A model generated the notes under the pieces. The model made no database searches. It was not told where the DNA came from and saw nothing but the letters and a program-made list of their open reading frames with translations. Of a stretch of 39,930 nt of DNA, positions 15,475 through 32,220 are shown piece after piece; within the stretch, counting starts at the first letter, position 1; each line of letters starts with the position of its first letter. This stretch comes from Pseudomonadota bacterium (GTDB lineage: Bacteria > Desulfobacterota > Desulfovibrionia > Desulfovibrionales > Desulfovibrionaceae), in assembly GCA_023438245.1 (NCBI GenBank), contig JAEXRD010000038.1, positions 1-39,930 of the forward strand, written 5' to 3'. The position numbers were made by a program, and so were the translations under genes.

Positions 15475-17550
15475 CTACTTCTTCTTCATGATCTCTTCGG
15501 CGATGCTGGCGGGCACCTGCTCGTAGTGATCGAACTGCATGGTGAAGGTGGCGCGGCCCTGGGTGCGCGAACGCAGGTCCGGGGCGTAGCCGAACATGCT
15601 GGACAGGGGCACCTGGGCCTTGATGACCTGCGAGGACACCCGGGCTTCCAGGTTGCTCACGCGGCCGCGGCGGCTGTTCAGGTCGCCCATGACGTCGCCC
15701 AGGTATTCCTCGGGGGTCACGACCTCGACGCTCATGATGGGCTCGAGCAGCACCGGGCCGGCCTTGGAGGCGGCTTCCTTGATGGCCATGGAGCCGGCCA
15801 CGTAGAAGGCCTGCTCGCTGGAGTCGACTTCGTGGTAGGAGCCGAACACCAGCTTGACTTTGATGTCCACGGCGGGGAACCCGGCCAGGATGCCGTTCTT
15901 CAGGGCGTCCTCGATGCCGCGGCCGACGGGGGCGATGTATTCCTTGGGGATGATGCCGCCCTTGATCTCGTCCTCGAACACGTAGCCGCCAGCCGGGTTC
16001 GGCTCGATCTCGATGACGACGTGGCCGTACTGGCCGCGGCCACCGGTCTGCTTGGCGTGCTTCATGTCGCACTTGGCGGGCTTGGTGATGGTCTCGCGGT
16101 AGGCCACGCGGGGAGCACCCACGTTGGCGTTCACGTTGAACTCGCGCAGCAGGCGGTCAACGATGATTTCCAGGTGCAGTTCGCCCATGCCCGCGATGAG
16201 GGTCTGACCGGTCTCCTCGTCGCCCTTGACGCGGAAGGAGGGGTCCTCCTTGGTCAGCTTGGCCAGCGAGGCGGAGAGCAGGTCGCGGTCGGCCTTGGTC
16301 TTGGGCTCGATGGCGACCTCGATGACCGGTTCCGGAATGTCCAGGGACTCCAGGACGATGGGGGTCTTGAGGTCGGCCAGGGTGTCGCCGGTGGAGACGC
16401 TCTTGAGACCCACGGCGGCCACGATGTCGCCGGCCAGGGCCTCCTTGATCTCCTCACGCTTGTTGGCGTGCATCTTGAGCAGACGGCCGATGCGCTCCTT
16501 CTTGCCATTGCCCGCGTTGACCACGGTGGCGCCGGACTCGATGCGGCCGGAGTAGACGCGCAGGAAGGTCAGGTGGCCGACGAAGGGGTCGGTCATGAGC
16601 TTGAAGGCCAGGGCCGCCAGCGGCTTGGAGTCGTCGCAGGGGCACTCGATCTTCTCTTCCTCATTGTCGGGGTTGCTTCCGACCATGGGGGGGATGTCGA
16701 TGGGGGACGGCAGGTAGTCGACGACGGCGTCGAGCAGGGCCTGGACGCCCTTGTTGCGGAACGCGGTGCCGCAGAGCACCGGGCAGATCTTCATGGCGAT
16801 GGTGGCGGAACGGATGCCCTGGATGATCTCGGCCTCGGAGAGCTCCTCCCCGGCCAGATACTTCTCCATGAGCGCCTCGTCTTCCTCGACCACGGCCTCC
16901 AGCATGACCTGGCGCAGCTCGTCGTACTTGGCCTTGAGGTCGGAGGGAACCTCGGTGACCTCGAACGTGGCGCCCTTGTCGGTGTTGGCGCCGTAGACGA
17001 TGGCCTTGCCCATGACCAGGTCCACCATGCCGGTGAACAGGTCTTCGCTGCCGATGGGGATGTGCAGGGGCACGGGCTTGGCGCCCAGGCGGTCGCGGAT
17101 CATGTCCACGCAGCGGAAGTAATTGGCGCCCACGCGGTCCATCTTGTTGACGAAGGCGATGCGCGGAACGCGGTAGCGGTCGGCCTGGCGCCACACGGTC
17201 TCGGACTGGGGCTCGACGCCGGCGACGGCGTCGAACACCGCCACGGCGCCGTCGAGCACGCGCAAGCTGCGCTCGACTTCCATGGTGAAGTCCACGTGGC
17301 CGGGGGTGTCGATGATGTTGACGCGGTGGTCACGCCAGAAACAGGTGGTGGCGGCAGACGTAATGGTGATGCCGCGCTCCTGCTCCTGAACCATCCAGTC
17401 CATGGTGGCGTTGCCATCGTGCACTTCGCCGATCTTGTGGGAAACGCCGGTGTAGTAGAGGATGCGCTCGGTGGTCGTGGTCTTGCCGGCGTCGATGTGG
17501 GCCATGATGCCGATGTTGCGCTGCTTCTCGCTGGGGACGATCTTGGACAC
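15475..17550 (-). CDS. fusA: Translation elongation factor G
   Basis: EF-G is the GTPase that drives translocation on the ribosome. The product is 691 residues, the normal length. GTPase motifs appear in order: AHIDAGKTT (G1, about residues 17-25), RGITITSAATT (G2), DTPGHVDF (G3, about 88) and NKMD (G4, about 142). Domain II and the tRNA-mimicking domains IV-V follow (GRGQYGHVVIEIEP, then LGDVMGDLNSRRGRV). It starts with GTG (17548-17550), 18 nt after rpsG. No tuf follows it; the only tuf seen is at the other end of the block. Confidence 0.98.
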   Translation of the reverse strand: MSKIVPSEKQRNIGIMAHIDAGKTTTTERILYYTGVSHKIGEVHDGNATMDWMVQEQERGITITSAATTCFWRDHRVNIIDTPGHVDFTMEVERSLRVLDGAVAVFDAVAGVEPQSETVWRQADRYRVPRIAFVNKMDRVGANYFRCVDMIRDRLGAKPVPLHIPIGSEDLFTGMVDLVMGKAIVYGANTDKGATFEVTEVPSDLKAKYDELRQVMLEAVVEEDEALMEKYLAGEELSEAEIIQGIRSATIAMKICPVLCGTAFRNKGVQALLDAVVDYLPSPIDIPPMVGSNPDNEEEKIECPCDDSKPLAALAFKLMTDPFVGHLTFLRVYSGRIESGATVVNAGNGKKERIGRLLKMHANKREEIKEALAGDIVAAVGLKSVSTGDTLADLKTPIVLESLDIPEPVIEVAIEPKTKADRDLLSASLAKLTKEDPSFRVKGDEETGQTLIAGMGELHLEIIVDRLLREFNVNANVGAPRVAYRETITKPAKCDMKHAKQTGGRGQYGHVVIEIEPNPAGGYVFEDEIKGGIIPKEYIAPVGRGIEDALKNGILAGFPAVDIKVKLVFGSYHEVDSSEQAFYVAGSMAIKEAASKAGPVLLEPIMSVEVVTPEEYLGDVMGDLNSRRGRVSNLEARVSSQVIKAQVPLSSMFGYAPDLRSRTQGRATFTMQFDHYEQVPASIAEEIMKKK

Positions 17551-17568
17551 TGTGAGAATCTCCCTTGT

Positions 17569-18039
17569 CTACCAGCGGTAGTGGGCGAAGGCCTTGTTGG
17601 CTTCGGCCATCTTGTGGGTTTCTTCCTTCTTCTTCACGGCGCCGCCGCGATTGTTGAAGGCGTCGAGCAGCTCGCCGGACAGGCGGTCGACCATGCCCTT
17701 CTCGCCACGGCCGCGGGCGTAGTTGATGACCCAGCGGATGGCCAGGGCGCTCTGACGGTCGGGGCGCACTTCCATGGGCACCTGGTAGGTGGCGCCGCCA
17801 ACGCGGCGGCTCTTCACCTCGAGGTGGGGGCGCACGTTGTCCAGGGCCTTCTCGAAGGCGCGGATTGGATCTTCCTTGCTCTTCTCGGCCAGGGCCTCGA
17901 GGGCTTCGTAGAAGATGCGCTCGGCGGTGCTCTTCGCGCCGTCGTACATCAGGCGGTTGATGAACTTGGCGGCCATACGGCTGCCGTAGACCGGATCAGG
18001 CAGGACCTGACGCTTGGTGACGGGACCTTTGCGGGGCAT
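17569..18039 (-). CDS. rpsG: 30S ribosomal protein S7
   Basis: S7 nucleates the 30S head, and in E. coli it represses the str operon. The 156-residue product starts MPRKGPVTKRQVLPDP. It contains KFINRLMYDGAKSTAERIF and the beta-hairpin GATYQVPMEVRPDR. It starts with ATG 18 nt after rpsL. The short gaps to rpsL and fusA leave little room for the long S7-binding leader seen in E. coli. Confidence 0.98.
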   Translation of the reverse strand: MPRKGPVTKRQVLPDPVYGSRMAAKFINRLMYDGAKSTAERIFYEALEALAEKSKEDPIRAFEKALDNVRPHLEVKSRRVGGATYQVPMEVRPDRQSALAIRWVINYARGRGEKGMVDRLSGELLDAFNNRGGAVKKKEETHKMAEANKAFAHYRW

Positions 18040-18057
18040 GGTTTACTCCTTCCCTCG

Positions 18058-18429
18058 TTACTTCGGACGCTTGGCGCCGTACTTGGAACGGCCCTGGCGA
18101 CGATCGGAGACACCGGCGGTGTCGAGCGTGCCGCGGACGATGTGGTAGCGGACACCGGGAAGGTCCTTCACGCGGCCGCCGCGAATGAGCACAACCGAGT
18201 GCTCCTGAAGATTGTGGCCTTCGCCGGGGATGTACGCGGTGACCTCGATGCCGTTGGTCAGGCGCACGCGCGCGACCTTACGGAGCGCGGAGTTCGGCTT
18301 CTTGGGCGTGGTGGTGTACACGCGGGTGCACACGCCGCGGCGCTGCGGGCATTCGTGCAGGGCCGGGGTCTTCTTGCGCTTGCCGACCTTCTTGCGCGAT
18401 TTGCGGATCAACTGGCTGATAGTAGGCAT
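18058..18429 (-). CDS. rpsL: 30S ribosomal protein S12
   Basis: S12 lies at the decoding centre and is the classic streptomycin-resistance locus. The product is 123 residues, with TTPKKPNSALRKVARVRL (the Lys region near residue 43) and GGRVKDLPGVRYH (region near residue 88, where RimO modifies an Asp in other bacteria). These segments look wild type. It starts with ATG preceded by GGAGG. It is the first gene of the str set, 160 nt after rpoC and behind its own promoter candidate. Confidence 0.98.
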   Translation of the reverse strand: MPTISQLIRKSRKKVGKRKKTPALHECPQRRGVCTRVYTTTPKKPNSALRKVARVRLTNGIEVTAYIPGEGHNLQEHSVVLIRGGRVKDLPGVRYHIVRGTLDTAGVSDRRQGRSKYGAKRPK

Positions 18430-18470
18430 GAACCCTCCGAAAGAGTGCTAAAATACAAGCAAGAGGACCG

Positions 18471-18499
18471 CTCTTATTCCAGACGCGGACCCTTGTCAA
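18471..18499 (-). promoter_or_regulatory. Candidate promoter for rpsL-rpsG-fusA
   Basis: A perfect TTGACA (minus strand, 18494-18499) is followed after 17 bp by TAAGAG (18471-18476), a weak -10. It lies in the gap after rpoC and about 40 nt upstream of the rpsL start. It would let the str genes be expressed apart from rpoBC. Confidence 0.5.
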
Positions 18500-18529
18500 G
18501 CCCCCTGCCCTGCTCCCCCTGTGGGGAAC

Positions 18530-18580
18530 CGGGCGGGAGGATGCCCTCCCGCCCGCATTTTCCTGCGCCCCTGGGGGCGC
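18530..18580 (-). terminator. Two stem-loops after rpoC (possible weak terminator)
   Basis: Just past the rpoC stop are a 7-bp dyad (GCGCCCC, 18565-18571, with GGGGCGC, 18574-18580) and an 11-bp GC-rich dyad (18530-18540 with 18545-18555). Neither is followed by a T run on the minus strand. They may partly stop, pause or protect the rpoBC transcript; as intrinsic terminators they are weak. Confidence 0.35.
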
Positions 18581-18589
18581 TTTCGATCG

Positions 18590-22747
<4,158 letters not shown>

Positions 22748-22828
22748 GGAATATCCTCGTAAGTTTGACAGTTTCTTTCCGGCCCGGGGGTGCGGGCCTG
22801 CCTACCAACGACCGGGGGGTTCCCCGGC

Positions 22829-26929
<4,101 letters not shown>

Positions 26930-27283
26930 TGTCACCTCATTGGGCGGAAGCGGTTGGAGAGTTCACAAACGCACGAGTGCCCGGCGGAGTATCCGCCTGG
27001 CCGCCTTCACGCGTCGGGTCCAGTGGTGGTGCGATCAATTCGGTATGTGATCACTCAAAGAGTCCCCAGGTGGAATCAGATCTCCGCTAGGGGGGCGGGA
27101 AAAATTTGGTTTCGGGCCAAGGGGAAAGTCACCCGTGACGCCAGGCGGACCGGGGCTTCGGCACACCTTTGCCCGGGCCGCCATCAGCGGGCCGGGCTTG
27201 CGAAAAAAAGAGAGACGGGACAAGGGACGCTCCCTTCGGGAGCGCCCCTCGCCCGGGTGATCTTGCAATCAGTAACCGAAAAA
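26930..27283 (-). other. Non-coding rplL-rpoB gap
   Basis: This is the longest gap in the ribosomal block (354 nt). I see no real gene; the one 77-codon frame (27035-27268) runs through the terminator hairpin and has no ribosome binding site. The rplL-proximal part holds an attenuator-like hairpin. The remaining 270 nt are GC-rich with several short dyads (for example GGCCCGCT/AGCGGGCC-like segments near 27177-27195) and no consensus -35 box. It would form the 5' leader of rpoB mRNA. Confidence 0.6.
27203..27248 (-). terminator. Attenuator between rplL and rpoB
   Basis: Arms 27224-27234 and 27238-27248 form an 11-bp stem with one G-T wobble around a GAA loop. On the minus strand about a dozen nt follow and then seven T residues (27203-27209), with TCTCTC just before. 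It sits about 36 nt past the rplL stop, where E. coli has its partial terminator that makes L7/L12 far more abundant than RNA polymerase. The spacer between stem and T run makes the exact stop point unclear. Confidence 0.7.
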
Positions 27284-27667
27284 CTACTTCACTTCAACAG
27301 TGGCGCCGGCTTCGGTCAGCTGCTTCTTGGCGTCCTCGGCGTCAGCCTTGCTCACGCCTTCCTTGATGGTCTGGGGAGCGCCGTCGACCTTGTCCTTGGC
27401 TTCCTTCAGGCCCAGGCCGGTCAGGGCGCGGACAACCTTGATGACGCCGATCTTGTTGGCGCCGGCTTCCTTCAGGATGACGTCGAACTCGGTCTTCTCC
27501 TCGGCGGCCTCGGCGGGGGCGCCAGCGGCGGGAGCGGCGGCGAAGGCGGCCACGGGAGCGGCGGCGGAAACGCCGAACTTCTCTTCAAGTTCCTTGATGA
27601 AGTCGGCCAGTTCCAGAACGGTCATGTTGGAGATGAACTCAACAACCTGCTCTTTGGTCACGGACAT
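27284..27667 (-). CDS. rplL: 50S ribosomal protein L7/L12
   Basis: L7/L12 forms the multicopy stalk that recruits translational GTPases. The product is 127 residues. The N-terminal dimerisation helices (about 1-32) contain VVEFISNMTVLELADFIK. An Ala/Pro/Gly-rich hinge covers about 35-55. The C-terminal domain has KIGVIKVVRALTGLGLKEAK, the factor-binding surface. It starts with ATG, 56 nt after rplJ, and is followed by an attenuator before rpoB. Confidence 0.98.
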   Translation of the reverse strand: MSVTKEQVVEFISNMTVLELADFIKELEEKFGVSAAAPVAAFAAAPAAGAPAEAAEEKTEFDVILKEAGANKIGVIKVVRALTGLGLKEAKDKVDGAPQTIKEGVSKADAEDAKKQLTEAGATVEVK

Positions 27668-27723
27668 GGGATATTCCTCCTTAAGGGAAATGCTTTGCTT
27701 TTAAGGGTTCAGGGGTCAGAGCC

Positions 27724-28251
27724 TTAAGCGGCGCTGCCTTCCTTCTGGTCCTTGATGGCGTTCAAGGCGTAGAGGAAGTTGCGCAGCACGGCCGCGAACA
27801 CGTTGACGAAGTTGGTCGGCACCGCGTTCATGGTGCCGAGCAGCTTGGCCAGCAGTTCGGGCTTGCTGGGCAGCGTGGCGAGCTGCTTCACGCCCTCCTC
27901 GTCAAGAAACTTGCCCTCAAGGCTGCCGTAGCGAAGCTGGAGCTTCTTGCTCGTCTTCGCAAAATCGGCCAGAGCCTTGGCCAGCGCCACCGGGTCGTCG
28001 TAACCCAGCGCCACCGCGCAGTTTTCCTTCAGGCGGTCATTGAGGATACCGTGGTTGGTTTCCTTGAACGCCAGCCGGGCCAGGGTGTTCTTGACGACTT
28101 GGTAATCGACTCCGGCTTCGCGCAGCTTGACGCGCAGGAGAGTCATCTCCTCCACGCCCATGCCCTTGAAGTCGGTGACGACGGCGATGCTCGCCCTGGC
28201 AGCTTTTTCATTCAGCTGCGCGATGATCTGGGCTTTCTGTTGCCGTTCCAT
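27724..28251 (-). CDS. rplJ: 50S ribosomal protein L10
   Basis: L10 anchors the L7/L12 stalk and, with it, represses its own mRNA. The product is 175 residues. It starts MERQQKAQIIAQLNEKAAR, contains the RNA-binding part VVKNTLARLAFKETNH, and ends in the helix that binds L12 dimers (FAAVLRNFLYALNAIKDQ). It starts with ATG preceded by GAGGAGA. An L10 leader structure lies directly upstream. Confidence 0.97.
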   Translation of the reverse strand: MERQQKAQIIAQLNEKAARASIAVVTDFKGMGVEEMTLLRVKLREAGVDYQVVKNTLARLAFKETNHGILNDRLKENCAVALGYDDPVALAKALADFAKTSKKLQLRYGSLEGKFLDEEGVKQLATLPSKPELLAKLLGTMNAVPTNFVNVFAAVLRNFLYALNAIKDQKEGSAA

Positions 28252-28285
28252 CGTCTCTCCTCGTCGTACATTGGCCCGGAAAGCA

Positions 28286-28340
28286 AAGCCTCGTCTCGGC
28301 AGGCTGATTAAGGGCCAGGCCCCCCTGCTGTCTTCGACTT
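28286..28340 (-). promoter_or_regulatory. L10 leader (autoregulatory RNA element upstream of rplJ)
   Basis: On the minus strand, AAGACAGCAGG (28324-28334) and CCTGCCGAGA (28294-28303) pair through GCAGG/CCTGC around a GGGGCC/GGCCC-type apical hairpin. A GTCG...CGAGGC segment closes the structure. This is the conserved layout of the L10 leader, which mimics the L10 site on 23S rRNA and lets the L10-L12 complex repress rplJL. It ends about 35 nt before the rplJ start. The call rests on recognition of the motif and its position. Confidence 0.75.
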
Positions 28341-28356
28341 ACACTTCCCGAGTAAA

Positions 28357-28390
28357 CTGAAAACCAGGAGGGCGGCCGATCCGCCCTCCC
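28357..28390 (-). terminator. Hairpin after rplA (possible terminator)
   Basis: A 9-bp perfect stem (GGAGGGCGG, 28367-28375, with CCGCCCTCC, 28381-28389) starts six nt past the rplA stop. On the minus strand TGGTTTTCAGTTT follows, a weak T-rich tract. It may reduce read-through from rplKA into rplJL, or mark an RNA processing point, just ahead of the L10 leader. Confidence 0.5.
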
Positions 28391-28394
28391 GGGA

Positions 28395-29102
28395 TTAACC
28401 TTCCAGGAATTTCCTGATGGTCTGGGGGTCCACCTTCACGCCGGGGCCCATGGTGGTCGCCACGGCCATGGCCTTCAGGTAGGTGCCCTTGGCCGTGTTC
28501 GGCTTCAGGCGGTTCACGGTCTCCAGCAGGGCGTGCAGGTTCTGCAGCAGCTTCTCGGCGCCGAAGGACTTCTTGCCGATGGGAGCGTGCAGGATGCCGG
28601 CCTTGTCGACCTTGAACTCCACGCGGCCAGCCTTGACTTCACGCACGGCGTCGCCGACGTTGAAGGTCACGGTGCCGGTCTTGGCGTTGGGCATGAGCCC
28701 GCGGGGGCCCAGCTGACGACCGATCTGGCCGACCTTGGCCATCATGTCCGGGGTGGCGATGGCGGAGTCGAACTCCATCCAGCCGCCCTTGATCTTCTCC
28801 ACCAGCTCGTCGCTGCCAACCTCGTCGGCACCGGCCTCGCGGGCCTCGGCCTCCTTGTCGGGCTTGCAGAAGACCACCACGCGGATGGTCTTGCCCAGGC
28901 CGTTGGGCAGCGGACAGGCGCCGCGCACCATCTGGTCGGAGTACTTGGGATCCACGCCCAGGTTGATGGCAACGTCGACGGTCTCATCGAACTTGGCGAA
29001 GGAGTTGGACAGGGCCAGGTTCATGGCCTCGTTCACACCGTACCGAAGGGACTTGTCAAAGCCCTTGGAGGCGTTCTCGTAGTTTTTTCCGTGTTTCGGC
29101 AT
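28395..29102 (-). CDS. rplA: 50S ribosomal protein L1
   Basis: L1 forms the mobile stalk that handles E-site tRNA, and in E. coli it represses rplKA. The product is 235 residues, with YGVNEAMNLALSNSFAKFDE near the start. GPRGLMPNAKTGTVTF, the family signature, lies at about residues 131-146. It starts with ATG, 12 nt after rplK, so both are likely made from one mRNA. Confidence 0.98.
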   Translation of the reverse strand: MPKHGKNYENASKGFDKSLRYGVNEAMNLALSNSFAKFDETVDVAINLGVDPKYSDQMVRGACPLPNGLGKTIRVVVFCKPDKEAEAREAGADEVGSDELVEKIKGGWMEFDSAIATPDMMAKVGQIGRQLGPRGLMPNAKTGTVTFNVGDAVREVKAGRVEFKVDKAGILHAPIGKKSFGAEKLLQNLHALLETVNRLKPNTAKGTYLKAMAVATTMGPGVKVDPQTIRKFLEG

Positions 29103-29114
29103 GACTCTCCCCCA

Positions 29115-29540
29115 CTAACCTTTGACTTCGAGGCCCATGCTGCGGGCCGTGCCGGCGATGCAGTTCACCGCTGCATCGAGGCTCTTGGCGGTGAGGTCGG
29201 GCATCTTGAGCTTGGCGATCTCCTCGACCTGGGCCATGGTGACGGAACCGACCTTGGTCTTGTTGGGCTCGCCGGAGCCCTTCTCGATCTTGGCGGCCTT
29301 CAGGAGCAGCACCGGAGCCGGAGGGGTCTTGGTGATGAAGGAGAAGGTGCGGTCGGCATACACGGTGATGATCACCGGGATGATCATGCCCTTCTGGTCC
29401 TGCGTCTTGGCGTTGAACGCCTTGCAGAACTCCATGATATTGACGCCGTGCTGGCCCAGGGCCGGACCCACCGGAGGGGAGGGATTGGCCACGCCAGCAG
29501 GAATCTGCAGCTTGACTTTGCCTGTGATTTTCTTGGCCAT
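29115..29540 (-). CDS. rplK: 50S ribosomal protein L11
   Basis: L11 binds the GTPase-associated centre of 23S rRNA, is the target of thiostrepton, and is needed for RelA activation. The 141-residue product has KLQIPAGVANPSPPVGPALG near the start and GTARSMGLEV at the end. Both the N-terminal and the RNA-binding C-terminal domains are complete. It starts with ATG, 61 nt after nusG, with an L1-site-like hairpin in that gap. Confidence 0.98.
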   Translation of the reverse strand: MAKKITGKVKLQIPAGVANPSPPVGPALGQHGVNIMEFCKAFNAKTQDQKGMIIPVIITVYADRTFSFITKTPPAPVLLLKAAKIEKGSGEPNKTKVGSVTMAQVEEIAKLKMPDLTAKSLDAAVNCIAGTARSMGLEVKG

Positions 29541-29554
29541 TTTTCTATCCTCGC

Positions 29555-29580
29555 GGGCGCATCTCCGTTACCGGGCGCCC
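29555..29580 (-). promoter_or_regulatory. L1-binding-site-like hairpin before rplK
   Basis: On the minus strand GGGCGC pairs with GCGCCC (29575-29580 with 29555-29560). Inside, CCG pairs with CGG around a GTAA loop, with an unpaired AGAT on the 3' side. A short stem, an asymmetric AGAU loop and a second stem just upstream of rplK are the features of L1 autoregulatory sites that copy the L1 site on 23S rRNA. Position and shape support this; binding is inferred. Confidence 0.5.
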
Positions 29581-29601
29581 AAGTCGCGTAAAAGGGTCGC
29601 G

Positions 29602-30162
29602 CTAGCCCTTCGTCACCTGGACGAAGTCGAGCTCCACGGGCGTCTGGCGTCCGAAAATGGACACGGAAACCCGCAGCTTGCCCTTGTCGTAGTTCACATC
29701 CTCGACGACGCCGTTGAAACCGCTGAAGGGGCCGTCGATAACCCGGACCTCGTCGCCACGTTCGAAGTGGAACTTGGGCCGGGGCTGTTCCTGCCTGCTC
29801 TCCATCATGGAGAGAATGCTCTGGGCCTCGCTGTCGCGCATGGGGGTGGGACGGTTCTTGCCGCCCACGAACCCGGTCACGCGGGGGATGGACTGAATGA
29901 GGTGCCAGGAGTCGTCGGAGAGCACCATCTTCACCATCACGTATCCCGGATAGAACTTCCGGGTGCTGGTGCGGCGCTCCCCTTTGACCATTTCCACCAC
30001 CTTCTCGGTGGGCACCACGACTTCGAGCACCTGGCCGTGATCCTGGCCGGTGCGCATCATCTCGGTGATGGTCTGCTGCACGCGCTGCTCGAAACCCGAG
30101 TACACGTGCACTATATACCAGCGGGCCGGTTTCTCCCCGCTCACGGCGCCTTGATCAGTCAC
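29602..30162 (-). CDS. nusG: Transcription elongation/antitermination factor NusG
   Basis: NusG binds RNA polymerase through its N-terminal domain and links it to Rho or ribosomal S10 through its KOW domain. The 186-residue product starts about ten residues before the NGN domain (RWYIVHVYSGFEQRVQQ). It contains FYPGYVMVKM and ends in a KOW domain (GDEVRVIDGPFSGFNGVVE). The start is GTG at 30160-30162, 18 nt after secE. The secE-nusG-rplK order is the standard one. Confidence 0.98.
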   Translation of the reverse strand: MTDQGAVSGEKPARWYIVHVYSGFEQRVQQTITEMMRTGQDHGQVLEVVVPTEKVVEMVKGERRTSTRKFYPGYVMVKMVLSDDSWHLIQSIPRVTGFVGGKNRPTPMRDSEAQSILSMMESRQEQPRPKFHFERGDEVRVIDGPFSGFNGVVEDVNYDKGKLRVSVSIFGRQTPVELDFVQVTKG

Positions 30163-30180
30163 GGAGCACCTGCCAGGGAT

Positions 30181-30441
30181 TTAGGACAGCACGGCTTCGA
30201 TGATCTTGGACAGGCCAAGGTCAACGACGCCCAGGAACAGCGACATGACCACCACAAGAATCAGCACCGCGGCGCAGGTCGCCATGGTCTCCTTGCGGGT
30301 GGGCCAGGTCACTTTCTTCAGTTCAACCTGGGCCTCCTCAAAGAAGACCTTGAGTTCCTGCGCCTTGGAGGCGACGCCGGCCGGGGCCGGAGTCTCGGAG
30401 CCTTGCTGGCCGCTGGGTCCTTTCGCTGTATTTTTAGCCAT
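30181..30441 (-). CDS. secE: Preprotein translocase subunit SecE
   Basis: SecE is the small essential clamp around the SecY channel. The product is 86 residues, with a polar N-terminal part, the conserved amphipathic segment EEAQVELKKVTWPTRKE at about residues 34-50, and one transmembrane helix at about 53-75. ATG 30439-30441 is chosen; the frame stays open upstream only because it runs into the tRNA-Trp gene. It is the short, single-helix form. Confidence 0.95.
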   Translation of the reverse strand: MAKNTAKGPSGQQGSETPAPAGVASKAQELKVFFEEAQVELKKVTWPTRKETMATCAAVLILVVVMSLFLGVVDLGLSKIIEAVLS

Positions 30442-30468
30442 TTCTCTTCCCCATATGGGGTGGGTAAG

Positions 30469-30545
30469 TGGCAGGCCAGGAGGGATTCGAACCCCCAGCA
30501 TCCGGTTTTGGAGACCGGCGCTCTACCAGTTGGAGCTACTGGCCT
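30469..30545 (-). tRNA. tRNA-Trp (anticodon CCA)
   Basis: A 77-nt cloverleaf including an encoded CCA end. The acceptor stem AGGCCAG pairs with CTGGCCT. The anticodon CCA is at 30509-30511, and the T-loop reads GTTCGAATC. It lies 12 nt after rpmG and 27 nt before secE, so it is likely cut out of the tuf-rpmG-secE-nusG transcript. Confidence 0.97.
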
Positions 30546-30557
30546 GCGTTTAGGAAA

Positions 30558-30707
30558 CTACTTGGTCTCGCGGTGTACCGTGTGCTTCTTGTCGAAGGGA
30601 CAGTACTTCTTCAGCTCGAGACGGCCAGTAGTATTCTTCTTGTTCTTGTCGGTCGCGTAGTTGCGCCGCTTGCACTCGGTGCAGGCGAGCTGGATATTGA
30701 CGCGCAT
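30558..30707 (-). CDS. rpmG: 50S ribosomal protein L33
   Basis: A 49-residue protein read from the minus strand. It starts MRVNIQLACTECKRRNY and ends KKHTVHRETK. The first Cys pair (Cys9, Cys12) is present and the second is reduced to CPFD, so three of the four usual zinc cysteines remain. It starts with ATG, only three nt after the tuf stop, followed by tRNA-Trp and secE, a common arrangement. Confidence 0.95.
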   Translation of the reverse strand: MRVNIQLACTECKRRNYATDKNKKNTTGRLELKKYCPFDKKHTVHRETK

Positions 30708-30710
30708 GGA

Positions 30711-31904
<1,194 letters not shown>

Positions 31905-31953
31905 GTTCAACCCCCTAGGTGTCTGTACTTCGGTTGTCTGATGAAAAATGATG

Positions 31954-32029
<76 letters not shown>

Positions 32030-32072
32030 ACTTAAGCGTCGCTGTTAGGAGACTTTCATGTCGGGCGCGTAC

Positions 32073-32149
32073 TGGAGCGGGAAACGGGACTCGAACCCGC
32101 AACCCTCAGCTTGGAAGGCTGATGCTCTAGCCAATTGAGCTATTCCCGC
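32073..32149 (-). tRNA. tRNA-Gly (anticodon TCC)
   Basis: A 77-nt cloverleaf with encoded CCA. The acceptor stem is GCGGGAA/TTCCCGC, the anticodon loop CTTCCAA and the T-loop GTTCGAGTC. It reads GGA and GGG. It has the same position as glyT in the E. coli thrU-tyrU-glyT-thrT-tufB operon. Confidence 0.97.
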
Positions 32150-32220
32150 GCGCAGAATCCGTAGTCCCTACGGCCAAGGGACACGCCCCTGCCTCCTACA
32201 GCTATGCTTGCCGCGTTAAG

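Noticed and set aside
27035..27268. A 77-codon minus-strand frame in the rplL-rpoB gap
   Set aside because: It includes the attenuator hairpin and T run, has no ribosome binding site and resembles no family.
30442..30501. N-terminal extension of SecE
   Set aside because: The added residues come from reading through the tRNA-Trp 3' end; the ATG at 30439-30441 gives the normal SecE length.
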